DNA of 64,000 bases, from assembly GCF_004005995.1 (NCBI RefSeq), contig NZ_CP034767.1:4008501-4072500 (forward strand), given 5' to 3'. The notes under the pieces were generated by a model. The model was given only the letters and a program-made list of their open reading frames with translations, did not search any database and was not told where the DNA came from. The position numbers and the translations under genes were made by a program. Origin of the DNA: Devosia sp. 1566. Its GTDB lineage: Bacteria; Pseudomonadota; Alphaproteobacteria; Rhizobiales; Devosiaceae. Below are positions 57,204-64,000 of this stretch, one piece after another (the stretch's first letter is position 1; each line of letters begins with the position of its first letter).

Positions 57204-57851
57204 GTGCTCAACCGCCGCCTGTTTATGATTGGACTTCCCCTCGCCCTGGCTGCCTGTACCACGTCGCGTCGTGCGCCGACGATGTCAGAGCCGACCATTG
57301 ATCCGTTCTACGTGTCCATGTACGGACCCGTGCTCGATGAACCTCATCCCGTCGCCGCCATGGACCTGCGCCGTGTCGACCCCAAGTGGTGGCGCCAGGA
57401 AGTGGAATATGTCACCGACGAGCGCCCGGGCACCATCATCGTCGATACCCCCAACCGCTTCCTTTACCTTGTGCAGGAAAACGGCCGCGCCATGCGTTAC
57501 GGCATTGGTGTGGGCAAGGACGAAGCTCTTGAGTTCCGCGGCAATGCCACGGTCGGCCGCAAGGCTGCCTGGCCCCGTTGGACCCCCACCAGCTCGATGA
57601 TCAAGCGCGAACCCGACCGCTATGGCCAATATGCCGGCGGCCTCGAAGGCGGCCCCACCAACCCGCTTGGTCCCCGTGCGCTTTATCTTTACAAGAACGG
57701 GCGCGACACCCTGTTCCGCCTGCACGGCACGACCGAGCCCTACACCATCGGCACCAATGTCTCCTCTGGCTGCATTCGCCTGATGAACCAGGACATCATC
57801 GACCTTTATTCGCGCGTCCCCACCGGCACCCGCGTGGTCGTTTACAACTAA
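57204..57851 (+). CDS. L,D-transpeptidase (YkuD) lipoprotein
   Basis: The 215-aa product begins with a lipoprotein signal (NRRLFMIGLPLALAAC, lipobox LAAC) and has a YkuD domain from about residue 75 (GTIIVDTPNRFLYLVQENGR). The active site is HGTTEPYTIGTNVSSGCIRL, with the His and the nucleophile Cys in SSGCIR. It makes 3-3 or protein-to-peptidoglycan crosslinks in the periplasm. A GTG at 57204 with AGGGA upstream puts the signal at the N-terminus; an ATG at 57132 would add 24 residues. Confidence 0.92.
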   Translation: MLNRRLFMIGLPLALAACTTSRRAPTMSEPTIDPFYVSMYGPVLDEPHPVAAMDLRRVDPKWWRQEVEYVTDERPGTIIVDTPNRFLYLVQENGRAMRYGIGVGKDEALEFRGNATVGRKAAWPRWTPTSSMIKREPDRYGQYAGGLEGGPTNPLGPRALYLYKNGRDTLFRLHGTTEPYTIGTNVSSGCIRLMNQDIIDLYSRVPTGTRVVVYN

Positions 57852-57858
57852 ACGGATT

Positions 57859-57942
57859 GGGTCATTGCCGCGGCAGCGGGGCTCCTTTTTTCGGATCCCG
57901 TAGTCACCGAAAGAAAGAACGCCGCTGTCGCGGCAATGACCC
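57859..57942. repeat. 84-nt near-perfect palindrome after the L,D-transpeptidase gene
   Basis: Arms at 57859-57894 and 57907-57942 are complementary over about 36 nt with about five mismatches; the outer 21 bp (starting GGGTCATTGCCGCG) have one. The centre is about 12 nt. The outer motif GTCATTGCCGCG resembles the widespread REP-like sequence GTCATTCCCGCG. It may be a mobile palindromic element or an RNA hairpin. Confidence 0.8.
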
Positions 57943-57956
57943 GGTTCAGCATCAAA

Positions 57957-57985
57957 AGCCCGCTCTCGATGAGAGCGGGCTTTTT
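57957..57985 (+). terminator. Rho-independent terminator
   Basis: AGCCCGCTCTC and GAGAGCGGGCT form a perfect 11-bp stem around GAT, followed by TTTTTG. It likely ends the L,D-transpeptidase transcript after the palindrome; TTTT on the other strand lets it act backwards too. No gene is seen from here to 58157. Confidence 0.88.
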
Positions 57986-58156
57986 GTTTACCGCCATTTG
58001 ATTCCCGGTCCCCGTGTGGTTTTTTGCGCGCCTCATAACTGCGCTTGGGCGGCGATCGGCAGGGGCGCGGCTAGGTGTGCCGCCTCGCGCATGAACGAGC
58101 CGTCAGCGGCTGTTCAGAAGGCGTTCAGCTACATGGCCGCTTTGTGGCCAAGGCAA

Positions 58157-58187
58157 CAAAAAAAGGGCGCGGATCCGATCCGCGCCC
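58157..58187 (-). terminator. Rho-independent terminator of the nusA-infB operon
   Basis: On the minus strand GGGCGCGGATC and GATCCGCGCCC pair around a single base (loop of 5 in practice), followed by seven T. It lies 26 nt past the infB stop and closes the operon here. Confidence 0.9.
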
Positions 58188-58212
58188 CTTGTCAATTTCA
58201 GTGTTCTTAGGC

Positions 58213-61116
58213 CTACAGCGTGCGCTGCACCGTCTCGACGCGGAAGCATTCGATCACATCGCCGGGACGCATGTCCTCGTAGTTCTCGAAGGCCATACCG
58301 CATTCCTGGCCGGTCTGGACTTCCTTCACTTCATCCTTGAAGCGCTTGAGAGTCTTGAGCTTTCCTTCGTGGATCACGACGTTGTCGCGGATCAAACGCA
58401 CGCCCGAGCCACGCTCCACCATGCCTTCGGTGATCCGGCAACCGGCGACCTTGCCCACCTTGGTGATCTGGAAGACCTCAAGGATCTCTGCATTACCAAT
58501 GAAGGTCTCGCGGCGCTCAGGCTTGAGCAACCCGCTCATCGCATTTTTCACATCATCCACAAGATCATAGATGATGTTGTAGTAACGAATTTCGATCCCG
58601 TCGCGGGTCGCAAGATCCGTGGCCTGCTTGTTGGCACGCACGTTGAAACCGATGACGATCGCGTTCGAGGCCGAAGCCAGGGTCACGTCCGATTCAGTGA
58701 TCCCGCCCACGGCGCTCATCAGGATCTGCGCCGACACTTCATCGGTTGAGAGCTTGTTGAGCGAAGCCACGATCGCTTCCACCGAACCCTGCACGTCGCC
58801 CTTGATAATCAAGGGGAACTTGGCAATGCCCGAGGCCTTGAGCTGGTTCATCATCTGCTCAAGGCTGGTCGCGCCGCCACCAGCAGTCTTCTCGCGGATA
58901 ACGCGCTGACGGTATTCGGTGACTTCGCGAGCCCGTGCTTCGCTTTCAACCACCGAGAACCGATCGCCAGCGCTTGGCACGCCGGTAAAGCCCAGGACCT
59001 CAACGGGGACCGAGGGGCCGGCCTCTTTGACCTGTTCGCCCTGATCGTTGATCAGCGCCCGAACACGGGCAAATTCGGTACCAGCAACCACGATGTCGCC
59101 GATCGCCAGCGTGCCGCGCTGCACCAGCACCGTCGCAACGGCACCGCGACCGCGGTCGAGCTTGGCTTCAATCACAAGGCCTTCGGCACGGCCGTCGCGC
59201 GCCACGCGTAGCTCAAGCACTTCGGCCTGCAGCAGGATGGTCTCGAGCAACTTGTCGAGGCCATCGCGCGTCTTGGCGGAAACCTCGACATCGAGCACAT
59301 CGCCGCCCATGGTTTCAACAAACACTTCGTGCTGCAGCAACTCGGTGCGAACCCGAATCGGGTTGGCATCGGGCTTGTCCATCTTGTTGATGGCCACGAT
59401 GATCGGAACACCGGCCGCCTTGGCGTGCTTGATGGACTCAATGGTCTGAGGCATCACGCCGTCATCGGCTGCCACAACCAAAACGGCAATGTCGGTCGCC
59501 TGCGCACCGCGGGCACGCATGGCGGTAAAGGCTTCGTGGCCCGGGGTGTCGAGGAAGGTGATCCGTGCACCGTTCTTTTCCACCTGATAGGCGCCGATAT
59601 GCTGGGTGATGCCACCGGCTTCCCCGCTCACCACATTGGCTTCGCGGATGGCGTCGAGCAGGGAGGTCTTGCCGTGGTCCACGTGACCCATGATGGTCAC
59701 GACGGGCGCACGATTAGTCAGATCCTCAGCCCGGTCATCGGTGGGCAGATCATAAAGCCCTTCTTCAACATCGGCTTCCGACACGCGCTTGACCGTGTGA
59801 CCGAGTTCGGTCGCAATCAGCTCGGCCGTATCGGCATCGAGGATGTCGTTGATCTTCATCATCTGGCCCTGGGCCATCAACAGCTTGATGACGTCAACGG
59901 CGCGCTCGGCCATGCGGTTGGCCAGTTCCTGGACGGTGATCGCCTCGGGAATGGTCACTTCACGGCTAAGCTTGGGCGCCACCTGCTGGTTGCGACCCAT
60001 CTTCTTGTCGCGACGACGACGCATTGCAGCCAGCGAGGGACCACGATCACGGTCGCTTTCGGCGCCGGCATTGGTAACCGTCAGCCGGCCGCGAGCATTG
60101 GCATCCTCACCAACGCGGCGCGTCGGACGCTCCGGCGTGGCGCGAGATGCGCGGCGGGCATTTTCCAGTTCAGCTTCACTGATCGGGCCACGATTGGTGG
60201 GCGCGCTGGTGCGGATCTTGCGACCATCGGCTTCGCTGGGCGGTGCCGGCGGCACATTGCCGATCGGTGCCATGCCAGCGCCCGCTGGACGACGAGCCTC
60301 CGCAGGACGAGTGGCGGTGCCCGACGGACGGGCCGTGGCAGCACCGGGGCGCAGTGCAGCGCCTGCACCGCGCTCGCTTGCGGGGCGCAGATTGGGGTTG
60401 GGGCGGTCGCCTGCCGGGCGCGTTGGCCGCGGCGGCTGGCCTGGGCGGCCGGCAACCACACGGACACTGCTCGGCCCGGGATTGCGCTGAGACGCTGGAA
60501 CAACGGGTGCAGCAGCTTCTGCCGGGGCAGGAGTGGGAGCCGATGTCTCGGCCGCAGCTGCAACTGGAGCTGCTTCAGCCTGAGGGGCAGGGCTGGATGG
60601 CTCAGGTGTTTCTGATGCCGCTTCGCTGGCGCGACGGCGCTCTTCTTCGAGCCGGGCCGCCTCTTCACGCACCTGGCGGCGGCGGGCATCTTCCTCAACG
60701 CGGCGGGCTTCCTCGGCGGCAAAGCGCTGTTGCTCCTCCGCCTGGCGCGCGCCGGCCTGCAACAGGGCGTTGCGCCGGGCTTCAGCTTCAGCAGCTGACA
60801 GGCCCAAGGGGGCACGGCTCTGCCCGGCCGGGCGACCTTGCGGCGGACGCTGGCTCTGGGGAGGGCGCTGGCTTTGCGCTGGCCGCTGGCTCGCCGCGGC
60901 GGCAGGGGCCGGAGCCGCTGACTGGGGCCGCTGCGGTGCACCACTCGGGGCGCCCGGCGTGGGCACGCGGCGCGTGCGCTTCTCGACCACCACGGTACGG
61001 GACTGTGGACGCGACATGCCGGGGCGGTTTCCGGCACCCGGACCCCCCTTCAATGTCAACGTCTTCTTGCCCCCGCCAGAAGTGTCGTCGATGCGCTTGT
61101 CGTCGTTATCAGCCAT
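58213..61116 (-). CDS. infB: Translation initiation factor IF-2
   Basis: IF-2 positions initiator tRNA. The 967-aa product has a very long low-complexity N-terminus of about 380 residues rich in Pro, Ala, Arg, Glu and Gln with [15 protein letters not shown] repeats, then the IF2_N helix and G domain with G1 [27 protein letters not shown] and [10 protein letters not shown], followed by domains II-IV. ATG 61116 ([11 protein letters not shown]) gives a normal start. The last gene of the operon. Confidence 0.97.
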   Translation of the reverse strand: MADNDDKRIDDTSGGGKKTLTLKGGPGAGNRPGMSRPQSRTVVVEKRTRRVPTPGAPSGAPQRPQSAAPAPAAAASQRPAQSQRPPQSQRPPQGRPAGQSRAPLGLSAAEAEARRNALLQAGARQAEEQQRFAAEEARRVEEDARRRQVREEAARLEEERRRASEAASETPEPSSPAPQAEAAPVAAAAETSAPTPAPAEAAAPVVPASQRNPGPSSVRVVAGRPGQPPRPTRPAGDRPNPNLRPASERGAGAALRPGAATARPSGTATRPAEARRPAGAGMAPIGNVPPAPPSEADGRKIRTSAPTNRGPISEAELENARRASRATPERPTRRVGEDANARGRLTVTNAGAESDRDRGPSLAAMRRRRDKKMGRNQQVAPKLSREVTIPEAITVQELANRMAERAVDVIKLLMAQGQMMKINDILDADTAELIATELGHTVKRVSEADVEEGLYDLPTDDRAEDLTNRAPVVTIMGHVDHGKTSLLDAIREANVVSGEAGGITQHIGAYQVEKNGARITFLDTPGHEAFTAMRARGAQATDIAVLVVAADDGVMPQTIESIKHAKAAGVPIIVAINKMDKPDANPIRVRTELLQHEVFVETMGGDVLDVEVSAKTRDGLDKLLETILLQAEVLELRVARDGRAEGLVIEAKLDRGRGAVATVLVQRGTLAIGDIVVAGTEFARVRALINDQGEQVKEAGPSVPVEVLGFTGVPSAGDRFSVVESEARAREVTEYRQRVIREKTAGGGATSLEQMMNQLKASGIAKFPLIIKGDVQGSVEAIVASLNKLSTDEVSAQILMSAVGGITESDVTLASASNAIVIGFNVRANKQATDLATRDGIEIRYYNIIYDLVDDVKNAMSGLLKPERRETFIGNAEILEVFQITKVGKVAGCRITEGMVERGSGVRLIRDNVVIHEGKLKTLKRFKDEVKEVQTGQECGMAFENYEDMRPGDVIECFRVETVQRTL

Positions 61117-61130
61117 GTATCTCGCGTCTC

Positions 61131-61811
61131 TCAAACTCGTTCGTCTGGCAAAACAGCACCGTCAACCGCAGGGCGGTCGGTGCTGTCGGCCATCGCTTGG
61201 GCGGTGTAAAGGGCCAGTCTGCGGGCCTTTTCCACTGCCGATTGGGCTGCCGCCCCTTTCGTTAGGGCAGCATGTATCACATTTTCCTGGCCAAGTGCCA
61301 AACCCAATTGCTCCGAAGAGAGCAATTCGAGATGAGGCACTTCAAAGTCGTCCACGCCTTCTTCGCGTGCGGCGTGATGAAGGGCCTTGAGGGGTCCTAC
61401 CATCTTGCTGCGTCCATCCGCCGAGGCGTCGGACGCGGTGATCAGCGCAACCAGCTCGCCCGTGGCAAGGAGACTGCGAACTTTGGTCGCCCCGGTCACC
61501 AGCTGCCCCGCCTTGCGCGTCATGCTCAGGGCCTGCAACAAGCGCTGCTCAAGCCGGGTTCGCACCAGCTCGGGCAGGTCTTGGGGGACCACAACCTCGC
61601 TTTTGAGGCTGCGCCCGAACACCTTCTTTTTCACCGCCTCGGCAACGGCCTGCTGGTTGAGGCTGATCCAGACGCCCCGCCCATCCGCCTTCGCCTCTGT
61701 GTCAGGGGCCAGGACCCCGTCGGGGCTCAGCACAAAGCGGATCAGCTCGGCGACCGGCTTTTCTTGCCGAGTCAGCGCGCACATCCGCGTTGTTTCTTCG
61801 CGCCGGGCCAA
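61131..61811 (-). CDS. YlxR/DUF448 and L7Ae-like RNA-binding protein
   Basis: The 226-aa product has an N-terminal YlxR domain ([19 protein letters not shown], then GRGVWIS) and, after about residue 95, an L7Ae/L30e-like RNA-binding domain ([16 protein letters not shown]). This fused form is usual between nusA and infB in alphaproteobacteria. The start is TTG with AAGGGAG upstream. The operon position suggests a role in translation or RNA binding. Confidence 0.88.
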   Translation of the reverse strand: MARREETTRMCALTRQEKPVAELIRFVLSPDGVLAPDTEAKADGRGVWISLNQQAVAEAVKKKVFGRSLKSEVVVPQDLPELVRTRLEQRLLQALSMTRKAGQLVTGATKVRSLLATGELVALITASDASADGRSKMVGPLKALHHAAREEGVDDFEVPHLELLSSEQLGLALGQENVIHAALTKGAAAQSAVEKARRLALYTAQAMADSTDRPAVDGAVLPDERV

Positions 61812-61837
61812 ACGGAGCTCCCTTGCCTTGAGGCGGC

Positions 61838-63445
61838 TTAAACCGCCGCCTCTGCTTGAGTGACTTCGCCTTCTTCAGCCTGCGCGCCAGGCAGTTCGTC
61901 TTCGTTGATCCAGCCGGCCCGCACGCGCGCCTGCATGATCATATCTTCAGCTTCCTCGCGGCTGACGGGGAAGTCCTTCAACGTGCCTTCGAACCGCTTG
62001 GTTTCGCCGTCCTTGCGCTCACTCCATCCCACCAGATCGTCGGCGGCGCAGCCCGCGAAGTCTTCCACGGTCTTGATGTCATCCTTGCCCAGAGCTACCA
62101 GCATGGCGGCAGTCAGGCCCGGGATTTCGTAAAGATCGTCCTCGACACCGAGTGCCTGGCGCTCCTCGTCGTGAGCCCGATCAATGGCGGCCAGATATTC
62201 GGTGGCGCGGTTCTGGATTTCCGCAGCGGTTTCTTCGTCAAAGCCCTCGATCGAGGCGATTTCATCGAGTTCGATATAGGCGAGTTCTTCAACCGACGAG
62301 AAGCCTTCGGAAGCCAATAGTTGGGCAACCATCTCGTCCACGTCAAGGGCATCCATGAACAGGGTCGAGCGTTCGGTGAATTCTTTCTGACGCCGCTCGC
62401 TTTCTTCCTGCTCGGTCAGGATATCGATATCCCAGCCAATGAGCTGGCTGGCAAGACGGACATTCTGGCCACGGCGGCCAATGGCAAGGCTCAGCTGCTC
62501 ATCGGGCACCACGACTTCGATGCGCTCGGCCTGCTCATCGAGCACAACCTTGGCAACATCTGCCGGCTGCAGGGCCGAAACCACCAGATCGGCAATGGAG
62601 TCGGTCCACGGGATGATGTCGATCTTTTCGCCCTGCAGCTCGCCCACCACCGCCTGCACGCGCGAACCGCGCATACCGACGCAGGCGCCCACGGGGTCGA
62701 TGGAAGAGTCCGACGAGGTCACCGCGATCTTGGCGCGCGATCCCGGATCACGGGCAATTGAGCGAATGGTGATGATGCCATCATAGATCTCGGGCACTTC
62801 CTGCATGAACAGCTTGGCCATGAACTGCGGATGGGTGCGCGACAGGAAAATCTGCGGCCCACGCTGTTCGCGGCGCACGTCATAGACATAGGCGCGCACG
62901 CGATCGCCATAGCGGAACATTTCGCGCGGGATCAGCTCGTCACGGCGAATGATGGCTTCGCCACGGCCCAGATCCACGATCACATTGCCGTATTCGACGC
63001 GCTTGACCGTGCCATTGACGATCTCGCCAATGCGGTTGAAGTATTCGTCATACATGCGCTCGCGCTCGGCATCGCGCACCTTTTGCACGATAACCTGCTT
63101 GGCCGACTGAGCGGCAATGCGCCCAAATTCCATAGGGGGCAGGGGCTCGGTCAGGAAGTCGCCAATCTTGGCGGTAGGCGATTTGATCTGGGCGGTCTTC
63201 AGGTCAACCTGACGGCTGGGCTCTTCAACCTCGTCAACAATTTCCAGCAGGCGCCACATCCGGGTCTCACCCGAGCGGGGATTGATCTCGACCTTGATCT
63301 CGGTTTCCGCGCCATAGCGGCCCTTGGCGGCCTTTTCCATGGCGTCCTGCATGGCTTCGATCACAACCATGCGGTCGATCGATTTCTCGCGGGCGACGGC
63401 ATCTGCAATCTGCAAGAGCTCGAGTCTGTTCGCGCTAACGGCCAT
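61838..63445 (-). CDS. nusA: Transcription termination/antitermination protein NusA
   Basis: NusA binds RNA polymerase and controls pausing, termination and antitermination. The 535-aa product begins [20 protein letters not shown] and has an N-terminal RNAP-binding domain, S1 ([20 protein letters not shown]), two KH domains ([18 protein letters not shown] and [19 protein letters not shown]) and two C-terminal acidic helical repeats with [17 protein letters not shown]. It follows rimP with no gap. Confidence 0.97.
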   Translation of the reverse strand: MAVSANRLELLQIADAVAREKSIDRMVVIEAMQDAMEKAAKGRYGAETEIKVEINPRSGETRMWRLLEIVDEVEEPSRQVDLKTAQIKSPTAKIGDFLTEPLPPMEFGRIAAQSAKQVIVQKVRDAERERMYDEYFNRIGEIVNGTVKRVEYGNVIVDLGRGEAIIRRDELIPREMFRYGDRVRAYVYDVRREQRGPQIFLSRTHPQFMAKLFMQEVPEIYDGIITIRSIARDPGSRAKIAVTSSDSSIDPVGACVGMRGSRVQAVVGELQGEKIDIIPWTDSIADLVVSALQPADVAKVVLDEQAERIEVVVPDEQLSLAIGRRGQNVRLASQLIGWDIDILTEQEESERRQKEFTERSTLFMDALDVDEMVAQLLASEGFSSVEELAYIELDEIASIEGFDEETAAEIQNRATEYLAAIDRAHDEERQALGVEDDLYEIPGLTAAMLVALGKDDIKTVEDFAGCAADDLVGWSERKDGETKRFEGTLKDFPVSREEAEDMIMQARVRAGWINEDELPGAQAEEGEVTQAEAAV

Positions 63446-64000
63446 TTAGTGGGTCTCCTGAACGATTTGGTCGTCTTCATCGTCGTCGCCGGGATCGGTG
63501 AACTCAACCGTTTCCGTTTCGTCGTCATCGATGGGATGAGCTTCCTGGTCGATCCGCGCCTTTTCCATCAAGGCATCGGTCATAACCAGCTTGGCTTCGG
63601 CAAGAGCCGTAAAGGGCAGGCGGAAATCGGGATCGGTGCCGCCCGGCGCATCGGGAATGGTAATGACGAAGGCATCATCCTCGACGGCCTTAATGATGCC
63701 GCGGAAGCGCTTGCGGCCATTAAGGGCATCGGCCAGTTCCACCTTGGCTTCATGACCGATATAGGTCTCGAAGTCGCGGCGGCGCACCAGCGGGCGATCA
63801 ATGCCTGGCGACGACACTTCCAGGTGATATTCGCGGTCGATCGGGTCCTCGACATCCAGCACCGGGGAGAGATCCTTGGACAGGGTTTCGCAATCGGTGA
63901 TTGCAAAGCGGCCGTTCTCGTCCTCGGCCATGATCTGCAAGGTCATGCCATTTTCCTGGGTGACCTTCACCCGCACCAGGGCATAACCAAGGCTGTTGGC
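63446..64000 (-). CDS. rimP: Ribosome maturation factor RimP (5' end outside window)
   Basis: RimP assists 30S subunit maturation. The reading frame runs off the window end, so about 185 codons are visible. NSLGYALVRVKVT, GRFAITDCETLSKDLSPVLDVEDPIDREYHLEVSSPGIDRPL (key residues EVSSPGIDRPL) and RRDFETYIG are the family core; a long acidic tail of DEDD type ends the protein. First visible gene of rimP-nusA-ylxR-infB. Confidence 0.95.
   Translation of the reverse strand, partial: ANSLGYALVRVKVTQENGMTLQIMAEDENGRFAITDCETLSKDLSPVLDVEDPIDREYHLEVSSPGIDRPLVRRRDFETYIGHEAKVELADALNGRKRFRGIIKAVEDDAFVITIPDAPGGTDPDFRLPFTALAEAKLVMTDALMEKARIDQEAHPIDDDETETVEFTDPGDDDEDDQIVQETH

Overview
The window is high-GC chromosomal DNA from an alphaproteobacterium. 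Gene content and order (hisH-hisA-hisF-hisE-coaA, hrcA-grpE, mutS-glnD-murJ-trpS, miaB-phoH-ybeY-corC, rimP-nusA-ylxR-infB) and a perfect Irr-type iron box point to Hyphomicrobiales (Rhizobiales). A Devosia-like genus is my best guess, from overall resemblance only. Almost all of it is core housekeeping sequence. I see no prophage, IS element, CRISPR array, rRNA or tRNA gene, and no defence island.

Layout. 0-4 kb: the end of a histidine operon followed by coaA. 4-13 kb: small single-gene units (dapB, gpmA, an Ada-like DNA repair protein, nth, a TetR regulator divergent from a membrane protein, an adenosine kinase, and a four-gene unit with pyrF). 13-21 kb: the chaperones dnaJ, dnaK, grpE and the repressor hrcA around pabBC-pncA, with two RpoH-like promoters. 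21-26.7 kb: rph, a 57-codon ORF, rdgB, hemW, rsmI, a frameshifted yraN, gshB and marC. 26.7-32 kb: a tiny basic protein, a GH25 lysozyme lipoprotein, the YifB/ComM ATPase, a WYL regulator and galM. 32-38 kb: a xylose catabolic cluster (LacI-type regulator, xylB, xylA, GH43 xylosidase). 38-48 kb: mutS, glnD, murJ, trpS and a Usp protein. 47.8-48.3 kb: a gene-free block of compound palindromic repeats. 48.3-54 kb: nfuA behind an Irr box, then corC-ybeY-phoH-miaB on the minus strand. 54-57 kb: rpsO and pnp with a long structured spacer. 57-64 kb: an L,D-transpeptidase and, converging on it, the rimP-nusA-ylxR-infB operon, with rimP cut by the window end.

How the genes work together. Many neighbours overlap by four bases (ATGA or GTGA) and are probably translationally coupled. 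The chaperone genes appear to share heat-shock control, with a strong RpoH-like promoter at dnaK and a weaker one at hrcA-grpE. The xylose cluster is a complete intracellular route: xylo-oligosaccharide to xylose, mutarotation, isomerisation and phosphorylation; no transporter is present in the window.

The most interesting signals are not genes. They are a scatter of parS-like ParB sites, including two with a perfect 14-bp core, suggesting the window lies near the replication origin; a perfect Irr/ICE box before nfuA; a long inverted-repeat operator over the start codon of a TetR gene; four convergent gene pairs that share one CTAG as both stop codons; two genes that seem to start at CTG; and structured RNA between rpsO and pnp. 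I found no wholly new multi-gene system.
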